From assembly GCF_042429235.1 (NCBI RefSeq), contig NZ_JBHMBA010000002.1: a stretch of 64,000 nucleotides of DNA; one strand, given 5' to 3'. The stretch is from Arthrobacter_B citreus (GTDB taxonomy: Bacteria; Actinomycetota; Actinomycetes; Actinomycetales; Micrococcaceae). Positions 39,091-47,164 of the stretch are shown here, piece by piece. The notes under the pieces are model-generated. The model searched no databases. It was not told where the DNA came from and saw only the letters and a program-made list of their open reading frames with translations. Numbering within the stretch: position 1 is the first letter of the stretch; each line of letters opens with the position of its first letter. Both the position numbers and the translations under genes were made by a program.

Positions 39091-39756
39091 ATGACACGAG
39101 ATCGGTGGGGCGCCGCCCTGTGGGTCCTCTGCTTGGTGACGTTTCCCGCGCAGATCATCGCGGCCGTGCAGTGGCCGCGCCCCTACTCCTGGGGATCCAA
39201 CACGATTAGCGATCTTGGCGTCACCGCCTGCGCCATCTTCGACCCGGGGACCCCGGTGGAGCGGTACATCTGCTCGCCCGCGCACCTGCTCGCGAATGCC
39301 GGAACCGTGGCCAACGGGTTGCTGCTGGCGGCCGGTGCACTCCTGCTGTGGTCGGCATGGCCCCAGCGGCGTTCCGGCCACGCCGCCATGACTCTCCTCA
39401 CGGTCAGCGGGTTCCTGCTGCTGCTGGTGGGCGTCTTCCCCTGGGACCTGCAGCCTGAAGCCCACAACATCGCCGCCCTTGTCCAGGCGCCGGTCCAGTG
39501 GGCGGGCATGATTGTTCTGGTTTTTGCGCTCCGCGGCAGTCCCGCCGGCCGCTGGACTGCGGCACTGACCATTGTCTGTGTGGTGATCTCCATAGCCGGG
39601 TTCGTGATGTTCATTGATGCGATTGCCGGCGGCCCCTCAGCATCCATGGGTCCAGGCCTGGCTGAGCGGATCTCCTTCGACATCCTCACCCTGTGGAGCG
39701 CGGCCGTTGGCGTGATCCTGCTGGTTTCGAGAACCCGTGCCGTCGCGGCGGCGTGA
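39091..39756 (+). CDS. DUF998 family membrane protein
   Basis: A 221-residue membrane protein with six hydrophobic spans. The sequence YSWGSNTISDLGVTACAIF after the first span is the DUF998 signature, and NAGTVANGLLL and VGVFPWDL mark later spans. The role is unknown. A TATATC element lies ten bases before ATG 39091, so transcription could start almost at the start codon. Confidence 0.87.
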   Translation: MTRDRWGAALWVLCLVTFPAQIIAAVQWPRPYSWGSNTISDLGVTACAIFDPGTPVERYICSPAHLLANAGTVANGLLLAAGALLLWSAWPQRRSGHAAMTLLTVSGFLLLLVGVFPWDLQPEAHNIAALVQAPVQWAGMIVLVFALRGSPAGRWTAALTIVCVVISIAGFVMFIDAIAGGPSASMGPGLAERISFDILTLWSAAVGVILLVSRTRAVAAA

Positions 39757-39804
39757 GGGAGGCGGTTGCGCCCGGAGCCGGATGGCGCCGGCAGCAGAGC
39801 ATTG

Positions 39805-40359
39805 CTACGCCAGCAGTTGTTTGATGAGCGGTGTTAGGGCGCCTTCCAGCTGCGCCGACCGGTCTGGATCGTAGAGCATTCGCAGGGCGAAACCGTCGGA
39901 GACGGCAATGATGCCGGCGGCCGTTTCCTCCGGCAACGCGTTGCCCATCGATCGCAGCACGTCCGCAAGCTGATTCAGCACGGCTTCATCCTGCTGAATG
40001 AGGATCTCCGCGATCCACGGGGTGTGTGCCGCTTCGGCAGCGAACGTATTCCAGACAATGGCTTCGTCCCGGCGAACAGGATCCAGCGGAAGCGTCTCCT
40101 TGACCAGAGTCGCCAGGTATTCGACGACGTCTCCATTGAAGGGCACAGCGTCCATCCGTTGTTCCACCCGGGACACCATCAGTTCCACAGCCGCCTTCAG
40201 GAGAGCCTCCTTGGTGGCGAAGGTCTTTTGCAGAGCACCCGCGGACCATCCGGCTGCGGCTGCCACGGAGCGGACGCTGACGGCTTGGATGCCTGATTCC
40301 GCAATCAGTGCCAGGCCAGCCGACGCGAAGGCTTCGCTCTTGTTTTCGGACCTCTTCAC
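39805..40359 (-). CDS. TetR/AcrR family regulator divergent from an MFS gene
   Basis: A 184-residue regulator. The N-terminal HTH is clear (SVRSVAAAAGWSAGALQKTFATK, shown as two adjoining helices), followed by an all-helical ligand domain. I chose GTG 40359 because it lies six bases after a TATTCT -10 inside the shared palindrome, mirroring the partner gene; ATG 40374, inside the palindrome, would add five residues and has no ribosome site. It almost certainly represses the MFS gene and itself. Confidence 0.87.
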   Translation of the reverse strand: MKRSENKSEAFASAGLALIAESGIQAVSVRSVAAAAGWSAGALQKTFATKEALLKAAVELMVSRVEQRMDAVPFNGDVVEYLATLVKETLPLDPVRRDEAIVWNTFAAEAAHTPWIAEILIQQDEAVLNQLADVLRSMGNALPEETAAGIIAVSDGFALRMLYDPDRSAQLEGALTPLIKQLLA

Positions 40360-40361
40360 CA

Positions 40362-40387
40362 GTTCAGAATACATGTGTATTCTGAAC
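40362..40387. promoter_or_regulatory. 26-bp perfect palindrome: shared operator and twin -10 elements
   Basis: Arms GTTCAGAATACA and TGTATTCTGAAC flank the dinucleotide TG. Each arm contains TATTCT on one strand; six bases after it lies ATG 40390 on the plus strand and GTG 40359 on the minus strand. One TetR dimer bound here would cover both promoters. Confidence 0.85.
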
Positions 40388-40389
40388 CG

Positions 40390-41991
40390 ATGAGTGCATC
40401 CACCGTCTTAGCGGCACGGCGCCAGTCCGCTGTCAGATGGGCTTCCGCCCTTGTCGGTGGCCCCGGCGAACTTCTGGACTTCCTGATTCCGCTGTGGGCG
40501 GGCGCAGCCCTTGGACTCGACTCCTCCCTGATCGGTGCATTAATTGCCGCCGAGCTGGTGGTTTCCTTCGCCGCAAGATATCCGGCCGGGATACTCGCGG
40601 ACCGCTGGGAACGGCGTTACATAGCGGGCGTGGGAGCTGCGCTGTACGCCCTCTCATGCGTCGGGTATGCGTTCGCAGAGGGGCCGCCCCTTGCTTTCCT
40701 GTCCGCGGTGCTGGGCGGGATTGGTGGTGCACTGTTCTGGGTTACCGCCCGGGCTATCGTCAGTGAATCAATCACGATCGACTCCGGCGCCTATGCCACG
40801 CTTCTGTCCTGGCGGGAGACTGGCTCCTGGATAGCCTTTGTGGCGGGAATGACCCTGCTGGGCAGCATCGACTACCGGGGTGTCTTTCTCGCTGCGGCCG
40901 CAGCGTGTGCGGTTGCCGCCGTCGCTCTCGCCCTCACCGCCGGCATTCCCCCGGCGTCCGCCGCGGGTGCGCCGGTGTCGGCCGCTTCGCCGTCGTCCGC
41001 GCCGCTCCACCCGGGTCGGCTGAGGCCGATGGTGCTGGCAACAGCAGTGACATCGCTGGCCGAGGCCGCCGTGGGCCTGCTGCTGTTACTGCATCTGCAG
41101 CAGACCTTCGACCTCGATGTCATCTCCATTGCCCTGGTATTCCTGCCCGGGGCAATAGCGGTGGCCGTACTTCCCGGACCCGCGCACCGCTTGGTGCTGC
41201 GCATCGGCCGCAGAAGAGTTGCCGCCACAGCAGCGCTGGCGAGTGCCAGCTTTGCCGCAGCGCTGGCCTTCGCGCCGTCGCCACTGTGGATTGCGGTCCT
41301 GTGGGTCCTCAGCGGCGCGGCGTGGGCGGCGATCATCCCGATTGAGCAGGCGGTGATCGCGGAAACTGCCGGCACCCATGCCGGCCGGGGTTTTGGCATG
41401 TATGAGTCAGCCAGCCTTGCCGGAGCGGCCGCCGGAACCCTGCTGGCCGGATTCGCCCATGGATCCGCGTCCTGGACAGCAGCCTGCCTGATTTTCGCCG
41501 CAGTGATTGCCGCGGGCGCCGTGATTACTCCGTGGGCTATCCGGCGGTCCGGCGTTGACGACCGGCCCTCTCCCGGCACACCCCTCCCACCTGCCGTTCC
41601 CGCTGTCCCCGCAGTCCCCGCAGTCCCCGCAGTCCCCGCAGTCCCCGCAGTCCCCGCACCAGCGTCCCCGGAAGAACCCGCCGCACCCGCGGAAGAACCC
41701 TCGGCACCCCCGAAAGACGCCCGAGGCCGGTGGAGCGACCTGGGCTGGCATACTGCACTCTTTGCCGCGGCCCAGTTCAGTCTGGTCATCACCGGATTTT
41801 CCTGGCTGGCCGATCTTGCCGCCAGCGGTGAACTGGGCGCGTTCCTCGCCTCCGGCGGATCATCCGGCACTGAGGGTCCCGGCAACTTCTTCTATCACGC
41901 CGGGAAAATCTGGGTCATCGTTTTCATGGTTGACGTTGCGTGGACCATTCTCACCGGCACCAGGCAGGGCAGTGGCGATCGACAGCGGTGA
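40390..41991 (+). CDS. MFS transporter with a repetitive Pro-Ala-Val linker
   Basis: A 533-residue transporter. The N-terminal region has MFS spans and the motif A loop ILADRWERR. About 12 spans end near residue 390. A linker of (P-A-V) repeats and Pro/Glu-rich sequence follows, then two more hydrophobic segments (near residues 460 and 510) that are unusual for MFS proteins. ATG 40390 is used; GTG 40375 lies inside the palindrome. Control by the divergent TetR suggests an inducible exporter, substrate unknown. Confidence 0.87.
   Translation: MSASTVLAARRQSAVRWASALVGGPGELLDFLIPLWAGAALGLDSSLIGALIAAELVVSFAARYPAGILADRWERRYIAGVGAALYALSCVGYAFAEGPPLAFLSAVLGGIGGALFWVTARAIVSESITIDSGAYATLLSWRETGSWIAFVAGMTLLGSIDYRGVFLAAAAACAVAAVALALTAGIPPASAAGAPVSAASPSSAPLHPGRLRPMVLATAVTSLAEAAVGLLLLLHLQQTFDLDVISIALVFLPGAIAVAVLPGPAHRLVLRIGRRRVAATAALASASFAAALAFAPSPLWIAVLWVLSGAAWAAIIPIEQAVIAETAGTHAGRGFGMYESASLAGAAAGTLLAGFAHGSASWTAACLIFAAVIAAGAVITPWAIRRSGVDDRPSPGTPLPPAVPAVPAVPAVPAVPAVPAVPAPASPEEPAAPAEEPSAPPKDARGRWSDLGWHTALFAAAQFSLVITGFSWLADLAASGELGAFLASGGSSGTEGPGNFFYHAGKIWVIVFMVDVAWTILTGTRQGSGDRQR
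41605..41658 (+). repeat. 9-bp in-frame tandem repeat, six exact copies
   Basis: Unit GTCCCCGCA repeated six times encodes (Val-Pro-Ala)6 in the linker of the MFS transporter. The copies are identical at DNA level, so the array is recent and could change length by slippage without breaking the frame. Confidence 0.95.
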
Positions 41992-42016
41992 CGAACCGGC
42001 GGTATAGCCTGACGTC

Positions 42017-42652
42017 ATGAGCACCTACCAACGCCCGGCACTGTCGCTGAAGGAATACCGGGATGATCTCGGCCTCCCCATCAGGTATGGCCACCGCTGG
42101 GATGGGTCACCGCCCGAGGACGCCTACAGCCGGATCAGCAACACGGAGCGTTTTGCACCCCTCCATGCTGTGGCTGATGCCCTTATCGAATGGCTCCAAG
42201 GGACGTTTGACGTCGCCGTCGATGAGTCCGCGGGTGTTGCGTCGGATCTGCTGCGCCCTCCGGAGGAAGTGGTCCGCGCGGTGCGCATTGTTCCCCGCGA
42301 TTCCAGTGCAGCACCGCTGACCTTTGTCCTGACCGGATTCCCGGGCGTTTACCTGCACGCAGGTGTGCTGCATGACTTCCAGTTCCCCGTCTGCGGCTGT
42401 GATGCCTGCGATGAGGGCGTTGTGGAGCTTGCGGATGATCTCGAGTGGACTGTCCGAACCGTGGTGAACGGCGGTTTTTCGGAGCAGTTCGCTGCCGATC
42501 GGCAGTGGATCGAGTACCGGCTTGAGGACGATGGCTTGGGGACGCGGTCCGGTCGGAGCCGGCGCGATGAGTATCCGGCTGAACGGGTGCACGCCGCAGA
42601 GACTGCACTGCCTCCCGCCGGGCACTGGACACGCTGGCCTGAGCTTCACTAA
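42017..42652 (+). CDS. DUF6226-like conserved protein
   Basis: A 211-residue soluble protein. The segment IRYGHRWDGSPPEDAYSRIS followed by ERFAPLHAVADALIEWL is typical of an actinobacterial family I believe is DUF6226; no activity is known. A Cys cluster, PVCGCDACDE, near residue 130 could bind metal. It starts 25 bases after the MFS gene and may be co-transcribed. Confidence 0.75.
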   Translation: MSTYQRPALSLKEYRDDLGLPIRYGHRWDGSPPEDAYSRISNTERFAPLHAVADALIEWLQGTFDVAVDESAGVASDLLRPPEEVVRAVRIVPRDSSAAPLTFVLTGFPGVYLHAGVLHDFQFPVCGCDACDEGVVELADDLEWTVRTVVNGGFSEQFAADRQWIEYRLEDDGLGTRSGRSRRDEYPAERVHAAETALPPAGHWTRWPELH

Positions 42653-42691
42653 GCCGCGGCTTGCGGTCCCTCATGAGTCCCCTCCAACCCC

Positions 42692-43799
42692 CTACGAGGA
42701 CCAGACCTGCCGCCGGGAACGGACCGCCGTTCCGGTGGCCGCTGCCTCCTTCATCAGAAGTGACAGGTAATGGTCCTGGCTCGCTTCGGCAAGGCTGTAC
42801 AGATCGGGGCCGCCCTGCACATGCTCATCCATGCGGACAAGGCATTCGGCAATTGCGAGCTCATCATCGTTCAGGCGGGCGGGCATGAAGTCATTGGTGT
42901 AGACCCACTCGTCACCGGCGAGTATTCCCCGCAGGAACAACCCTTCCATGTTCCCGCCCGCCCCCGTCATGATCCGGCGGAAATCGGAAAAAATCGGCGT
43001 CTGGAAGTCTGCCAGGTACCGAAGATCCAGGTTGTTGATCTCCCCTCTGTGACCTCTGATCAGCAGACGGTTCCCCCTTATCCAGGAGTAGTACTGTTCC
43101 GGGGCGAAATCGTAAACACCCAGCCGGCCGCCGAAGTCGAACCGGGCCTGCAGCGCCGATGCTGTGACAACCTCTTCCTCCCGGGGATCCCCTTTTCTGC
43201 CAGGCCCTTTCGTCAGCGGCGACTCGAACACCGACGCCGTGATGGACACATCCTCGAATCCCACCCCCAGGGCACGGCGCATGATGCTCACCCCGTGATA
43301 GTCATGGCACTGGGCAACCTGCGCCTCACTAATGTTGCCCAGCCGTCCCGATGCCGCAACGAAAAGTTGAGACCGAAGGAGCGGAGACAGATGGTACTGC
43401 TCGGCCACTTGGATCACGGCTCCCCTGCCCACCAGCTCATACAGGCTGGTCAACGCTTCCAGGTCTGCCGCAGGAGGGGTTTCCGAGAGCACCGGAACCC
43501 GCTGTTCGGCGAGGCTGCCAATAATCCGGGGGGGCCACCTGCCGCGGGACGGACACGACCACGAAAGAAGGCGACGTTGACGCCACCAGGTCATCGACGG
43601 AGGCAAACGCCTGCACGTTCCATTCCGCCTCTATCCGGCGGCCGGTTTCTTCATCCCGCGTCACCAGGCCCGTCACCGCGAAGCGGTCGGGAAGTGCCCG
43701 GGCAACACGAAGGAAAAACTCGCTCCTCCAGCCGCTCCCGACGATCCCAAACCGGATTTTTCCTGCGGCACCATCACCGGCACCGGGTTTTGATTCCAT
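42692..43799 (-). pseudogene. Gfo/Idh/MocA oxidoreductase, frameshifted at a C7 run
   Basis: The N-terminal part (43799 to about 43535) reads KIRFGIVGSGWRSEFFLRVA through VVVSVPRQVAPP, the NAD-binding half of a Gfo/Idh/MocA protein. Past the run of seven C (43528-43534) the family sequence continues in another frame as RIIGSLAEQRVPVLSETPP to a stop at 42692, including EQYHLSPLL. With six C instead of seven the two halves join as VAPRIIGSLAEQ, exactly as expected. The gene is otherwise full length (about 368 codons). It could be a true pseudogene, a sequencing error, or a slippage-controlled gene. AGGAAG precedes ATG 43799. Confidence 0.85.
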
Positions 43800-44045
43800 G
43801 AGTGCTTCCTTTTCGCAGTCCGTCATCCGCATCCATGCATCCGGATCACGGCCCACCGTGCCACATGCCGGGAAGAGCCGCGACTGGACGCGCGCTGCGA
43901 CGGAAAGATTACTGCCGCAGACCATTACAGCCGCGGAGAAATTATCGGGCGACGACGCCCGGACTCCTGCGCGGGCACGCGTAAACTTCAGCACGATCAC
44001 CGCCCCGCCCCGGGCCCAGCCGGGACCGTTCGAAAGGACAACATC

Positions 44046-44900
44046 ATGACCACTGCAATCTTCGGCGCCACCGGACAGCTCGGCGGCCTTATCATCGACT
44101 CCCTGCTGGAACGGAACATCCACTCCGGCGACATTCTGGCCCTTGGCCGCAACCACGAGCGCCTCTCCGAATTAGCCGACCACGGCCTGCGCACTGCCCG
44201 CGTCGACCTTGACGACACCGCCGGAACGGCGGCAACACTGGCCGGTGTGGATACTGTGCTGCTCATTTCCCTGAGCGAGCCCGGAGGGCGGGTCCAGCTT
44301 CACGCGAACGCGGTGCAGGCGGCAAAGGAAGCGGGCGTCGGGCGCCTGGTCTACACCTCAGCGCTGCAGGCCCCGACGACGACCCTCGCCCTGGCCCCGG
44401 ACCACAAAGCCACCGAGGAGCTCATCACCGCTTCCGGGATTCCCGCGACCTTTCTGCGCAACGGTTGGTACACCGAAAACCACCGGCAGGAGTTCGACGG
44501 CGCCCGCCACAGCGGAGTTATCGCCAACAGCGTCGGTGCCGGCCGAATCGCCACCGCGCCGCGCCGGGACTATGCCGAAGCCGCCGCCGTCGTTCTGAGC
44601 ACGCCCGGCCACGAGGGCAAGGCCTACGAACTCTCCGGTGACACGGCCTGGAACTACACCGAATTCGCCGCCGCCGCACAGGACGTGCTTGGCACTCCGG
44701 TCCGCTACCAGGCACTGACACCCGAACAGGAGCATGAGCAGCTCCTCGGGTTTGGCATGGATGAGGAAACGGCAGCGTTTGTCGGCATGCTGAACGCCAA
44801 CATGCGCGACGGCGTCTTGGCCGCCACCCCGGGCGACTTGTCCAGACTGATCGGGCACCCCACCCAGCCGCTGATCGAGACACTGCGGTCCTGGGTGTAG
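44046..44900 (+). CDS. QorB-like NAD(P)H:quinone reductase (NmrA-type SDR)
   Basis: A 284-residue atypical SDR. The cofactor turn is FGATGQLGGL (residues 5-14), followed by the QorB-like pattern VDTVLLIS and VGRLVYTSALQAP. The active-site Tyr/Lys of classical SDRs is not in place, as usual for NmrA-type proteins. A GAAAGGA ribosome site precedes ATG 44046. The 246 bases upstream, shared with the divergent Gfo/Idh gene, show no clear operator. Confidence 0.88.
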   Translation: MTTAIFGATGQLGGLIIDSLLERNIHSGDILALGRNHERLSELADHGLRTARVDLDDTAGTAATLAGVDTVLLISLSEPGGRVQLHANAVQAAKEAGVGRLVYTSALQAPTTTLALAPDHKATEELITASGIPATFLRNGWYTENHRQEFDGARHSGVIANSVGAGRIATAPRRDYAEAAAVVLSTPGHEGKAYELSGDTAWNYTEFAAAAQDVLGTPVRYQALTPEQEHEQLLGFGMDEETAAFVGMLNANMRDGVLAATPGDLSRLIGHPTQPLIETLRSWV

Positions 44901-45054
44901 CTGGAGTTCCCTTCCGTCAACGGAGCCTGTTGAAAAAATGGGTGGCGGGTATGTCGGCAGAGGGGCAGCAACATTGTCGGGATTCGATCTTTTATCCGCC
45001 CGAATCATCTAGCGAGGCGCCCAAAAATACATTAAATAAATGCCGATAATTCCC

Positions 45055-45082
45055 TTGACGGGAGATCACAGAGTGGTAACGT
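45055..45082 (+). promoter_or_regulatory. Promoter of the secreted protein gene
   Basis: TTGACG (45055-45060) and TAACGT (45077-45082) with 16-base spacing, in a region of raised A+T content. The transcript would have a leader of about 45 bases with an AAAGGAGAG ribosome site. Confidence 0.6.
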
Positions 45083-45133
45083 GGATGCCTTCTACCGAGG
45101 TACCGGGAAATTCTTGGTACACAAAGGAGAGAC

Positions 45134-45649
45134 ATGATGCGCACGACAAAGAAAACAGCGATCTTCCTGTCAACTGCCGGCCTCGTTGCAGGATCCGCGA
45201 TTCTCCCCTCAGCAGCATCTGCATATACAACCGAATGTGAACCCGGCACCGTGCATACGACTTTCAATCACGCCGCGGTTGCCAACAGCCAGGTACCTGC
45301 CGGCTCAGTAACAGCCAACAACGTCAACGGGACCAACAACTCCGTTACCGCCGTCGTGGACCGCACTACTACGCTGAGCGCGTCAGTGAGTGGATCCGTT
45401 TCCTTCGACTCGATTATCGCGCCGCTCCAGGCTGAAATCAGCGCGGAGGTCTCCAATTCCGCCACATGGAGCGCAGGCGGAACAATTGGACCATTCTCCG
45501 TGCCTGCCGGCCAGTCCTATATTGTGACCTACGGATTCAATCAGGTGTCCTTTAGCGGCACACAGTCCACCTGCCAGCTCAATGGAATGGCCGGTCCCGT
45601 GCAGCAGTTCAGTGGTACCGCTCCCGCTGGCGTCTACATCAATTACTGA
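45134..45649 (+). CDS. Small secreted protein, unknown
   Basis: A 171-residue exported protein. A Sec signal peptide (basic MMRTTKK, hydrophobic core, SAASA-Y cleavage after residue 30) is followed by a 141-residue mature part rich in Ser, Thr, Val, Asn and Gly and low in charge, suggestive of an all-beta secreted fold, with two cysteines (C35 and one near 155) that may pair. It resembles no family I can name. The gene and its upstream region are less G+C-rich than the neighbours. It has its own promoter and terminator, so it is a stand-alone unit. Confidence 0.85.
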   Translation: MMRTTKKTAIFLSTAGLVAGSAILPSAASAYTTECEPGTVHTTFNHAAVANSQVPAGSVTANNVNGTNNSVTAVVDRTTTLSASVSGSVSFDSIIAPLQAEISAEVSNSATWSAGGTIGPFSVPAGQSYIVTYGFNQVSFSGTQSTCQLNGMAGPVQQFSGTAPAGVYINY

Positions 45650-45664
45650 TACTTTCAGCGGTAA

Positions 45665-45703
45665 GGAAAGGGCGGGTGCATTGCGCCCGCCCTTTCCCTT
45701 TTA
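45665..45703 (+). terminator. Intrinsic terminator of the secreted protein gene
   Basis: A 12-bp stem GGAAAGGGCGGG pairing with CCCGCCCTTTCC, nine-base loop, followed by CTTTTAAT. It starts 15 bases after the stop codon. Confidence 0.9.
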
Positions 45704-45749
45704 ATACCGACCCCGCCCTTTTTACCGCTCCGGCCGGAACGGAAACTTG

Positions 45750-46988
45750 TCAGCGCTTGGCGGCGCCGACAGCCCAGTCGCGTTCGGGCACCCGGCCGTT
45801 CACCGCCCAATCCCCGACAATCCTGGCCTTGTAAACCCATGGATTGTGGTTGCCGGCAGTCCGCGCGTTGCGCCAGTGCCGGTCCAGGGCCTTGGATTCA
45901 CTGGTGGCCGATGCGGCCAGCGCATCGAAGGCGTGGGCTATTGCCGTCGTCGCCAGCCCGGTCAGCGCCACCTGGCCCTGAGCCGAAGCCAACTCCGCGG
46001 CGTCGTTCGCTGCTATATCTTCCGCCGCTGTCACGCTGCCGCTGTGGATCCCCACCGCGCTCTCATGGGCGGCCTGCAGCGCAACGGCCACCTGTCGGAC
46101 GATTGCCCGGGCCGCAAACGCCGCGGCCGTAACTTCCCCAATCACCTGCAGGAGCTGCGGATCCCCGGCCGCGGTGGAAGCCGACCCGTGGCTGAAAGTC
46201 CGGGTACGGGCCGCCAGGGCAGCTGCGAATTCCTGCTGCGCCCCGAGGACGCTGCCCGCCATGACGGCCAGCAACACCGCCTGGTAAAAGGCGGTCTGGA
46301 ACGGGAACCGCGCCTCGTAATCGGTAATCTCGGCCTCCGCAACAGCGGCGTTGACAAAGGTGCTGGTTCCCGTGCCGGTGGTGCGCTGGCCGAATCCATC
46401 CCAGTCGTCGTCAACGGAAACACCCGGCTGGTCAGCGCGCACCACCGCAATCACCGTTTTTCCGGTGTCCGTCCGTTCCGCAAGCGTGTCGATCCAGTCC
46501 GCGAAGATGCTGCCCGTCGAGTAGTACTTGGTGCCGTTAAGGCGAAAGCCGCCCGCTCCGTCCGGACTGACCTTCGTGCCCACCGTGCCCACATCCACCG
46601 GTCCAACCTCAGTCCAGGAGTTTCCCACCACTTCTCCCGCCGCAAAACGGCGCAGCCACTGATCGCGGTGCGGACCGGGTGCCGCTGCGAGGCGGTCCTC
46701 CACGAAGGCAAAGTGCCCGCGCAGCGCTTGGGCAATGTTCGAATCAGCCGCAGCAAGGGCCGTCAGCATTTCAAACAGCTGCGGCATGCTCGCCCCGAAG
46801 CCGCCGTACGTGACCGGTACACGGAGAGCACCAAAACCGGCGCCTATGAGCGCTGTGATTTCCCGGTGCGGCAGGCTGCGGCTGCGGTCGCGTTCCACGG
46901 CGCCGGCAGCGATGTCGGCAAAATAGGGACTGAAGCGTTCAAGGAGTTCTGCGGTGGTTGGTGCTGCTGCACCGGTTTCAAGGCTCAT
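45750..46988 (-). CDS. Acyl-CoA dehydrogenase-fold flavin monooxygenase (SfnB/DszC-like)
   Basis: A 412-residue flavoprotein of the acyl-CoA dehydrogenase fold. The order FGALRVPVTYGGFG, GNSWTEVGPVDVGTV, GFRLNGTKYYSTGS and LDRHWRNARTAGNHNPW fits the SfnB/DszC subgroup, which uses reduced FMN and oxygen to oxidise sulfur or similar heteroatom compounds instead of dehydrogenating acyl-CoA. ATG 46988 was chosen; the frame is open further upstream without homologous sequence. It is the last gene of an operon with a second paralogue and a flavin-dependent monooxygenase. Confidence 0.85.
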   Translation of the reverse strand: MSLETGAAAPTTAELLERFSPYFADIAAGAVERDRSRSLPHREITALIGAGFGALRVPVTYGGFGASMPQLFEMLTALAAADSNIAQALRGHFAFVEDRLAAAPGPHRDQWLRRFAAGEVVGNSWTEVGPVDVGTVGTKVSPDGAGGFRLNGTKYYSTGSIFADWIDTLAERTDTGKTVIAVVRADQPGVSVDDDWDGFGQRTTGTGTSTFVNAAVAEAEITDYEARFPFQTAFYQAVLLAVMAGSVLGAQQEFAAALAARTRTFSHGSASTAAGDPQLLQVIGEVTAAAFAARAIVRQVAVALQAAHESAVGIHSGSVTAAEDIAANDAAELASAQGQVALTGLATTAIAHAFDALAASATSESKALDRHWRNARTAGNHNPWVYKARIVGDWAVNGRVPERDWAVGAAKR

Positions 46989-47097
46989 GCGGGACTTTCT
47001 GTAGTAGCGGAAATCTGGCCCGGCGGAAGGTGTGCCGCGGGTGTGCCGGCTCTGCCCCGGAAGGGCGGGAGGCCGGGAGCGCGCCGGATGCGGGGCT

Positions 47098-47164
47098 CTC
47101 AGGTGTAGAGGACCCTCATATCTAGAGGGCCTCAGGCATGGAGGGACCTCAGGTGTAAAGGGAC
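47098..47164. repeat. 16-17-bp tandem repeat, four copies, last copy is coding
   Basis: Four units of 17, 16, 17 and 17 bases with consensus CTCAGGTGTAGAGGGAC. The unit at 47148-47164 is the end of the upstream flavoprotein gene itself (its codons for Leu-Tyr-Thr and the stop), so the array looks like repeated duplication of that gene's 3' terminus. Confidence 0.85.

Noticed and set aside
43800..44156. Minus-strand extension upstream of the Gfo/Idh start
   Set aside because: It runs through the promoter region into the divergent QorB-like gene; the ribosome site and homology begin at 43799.
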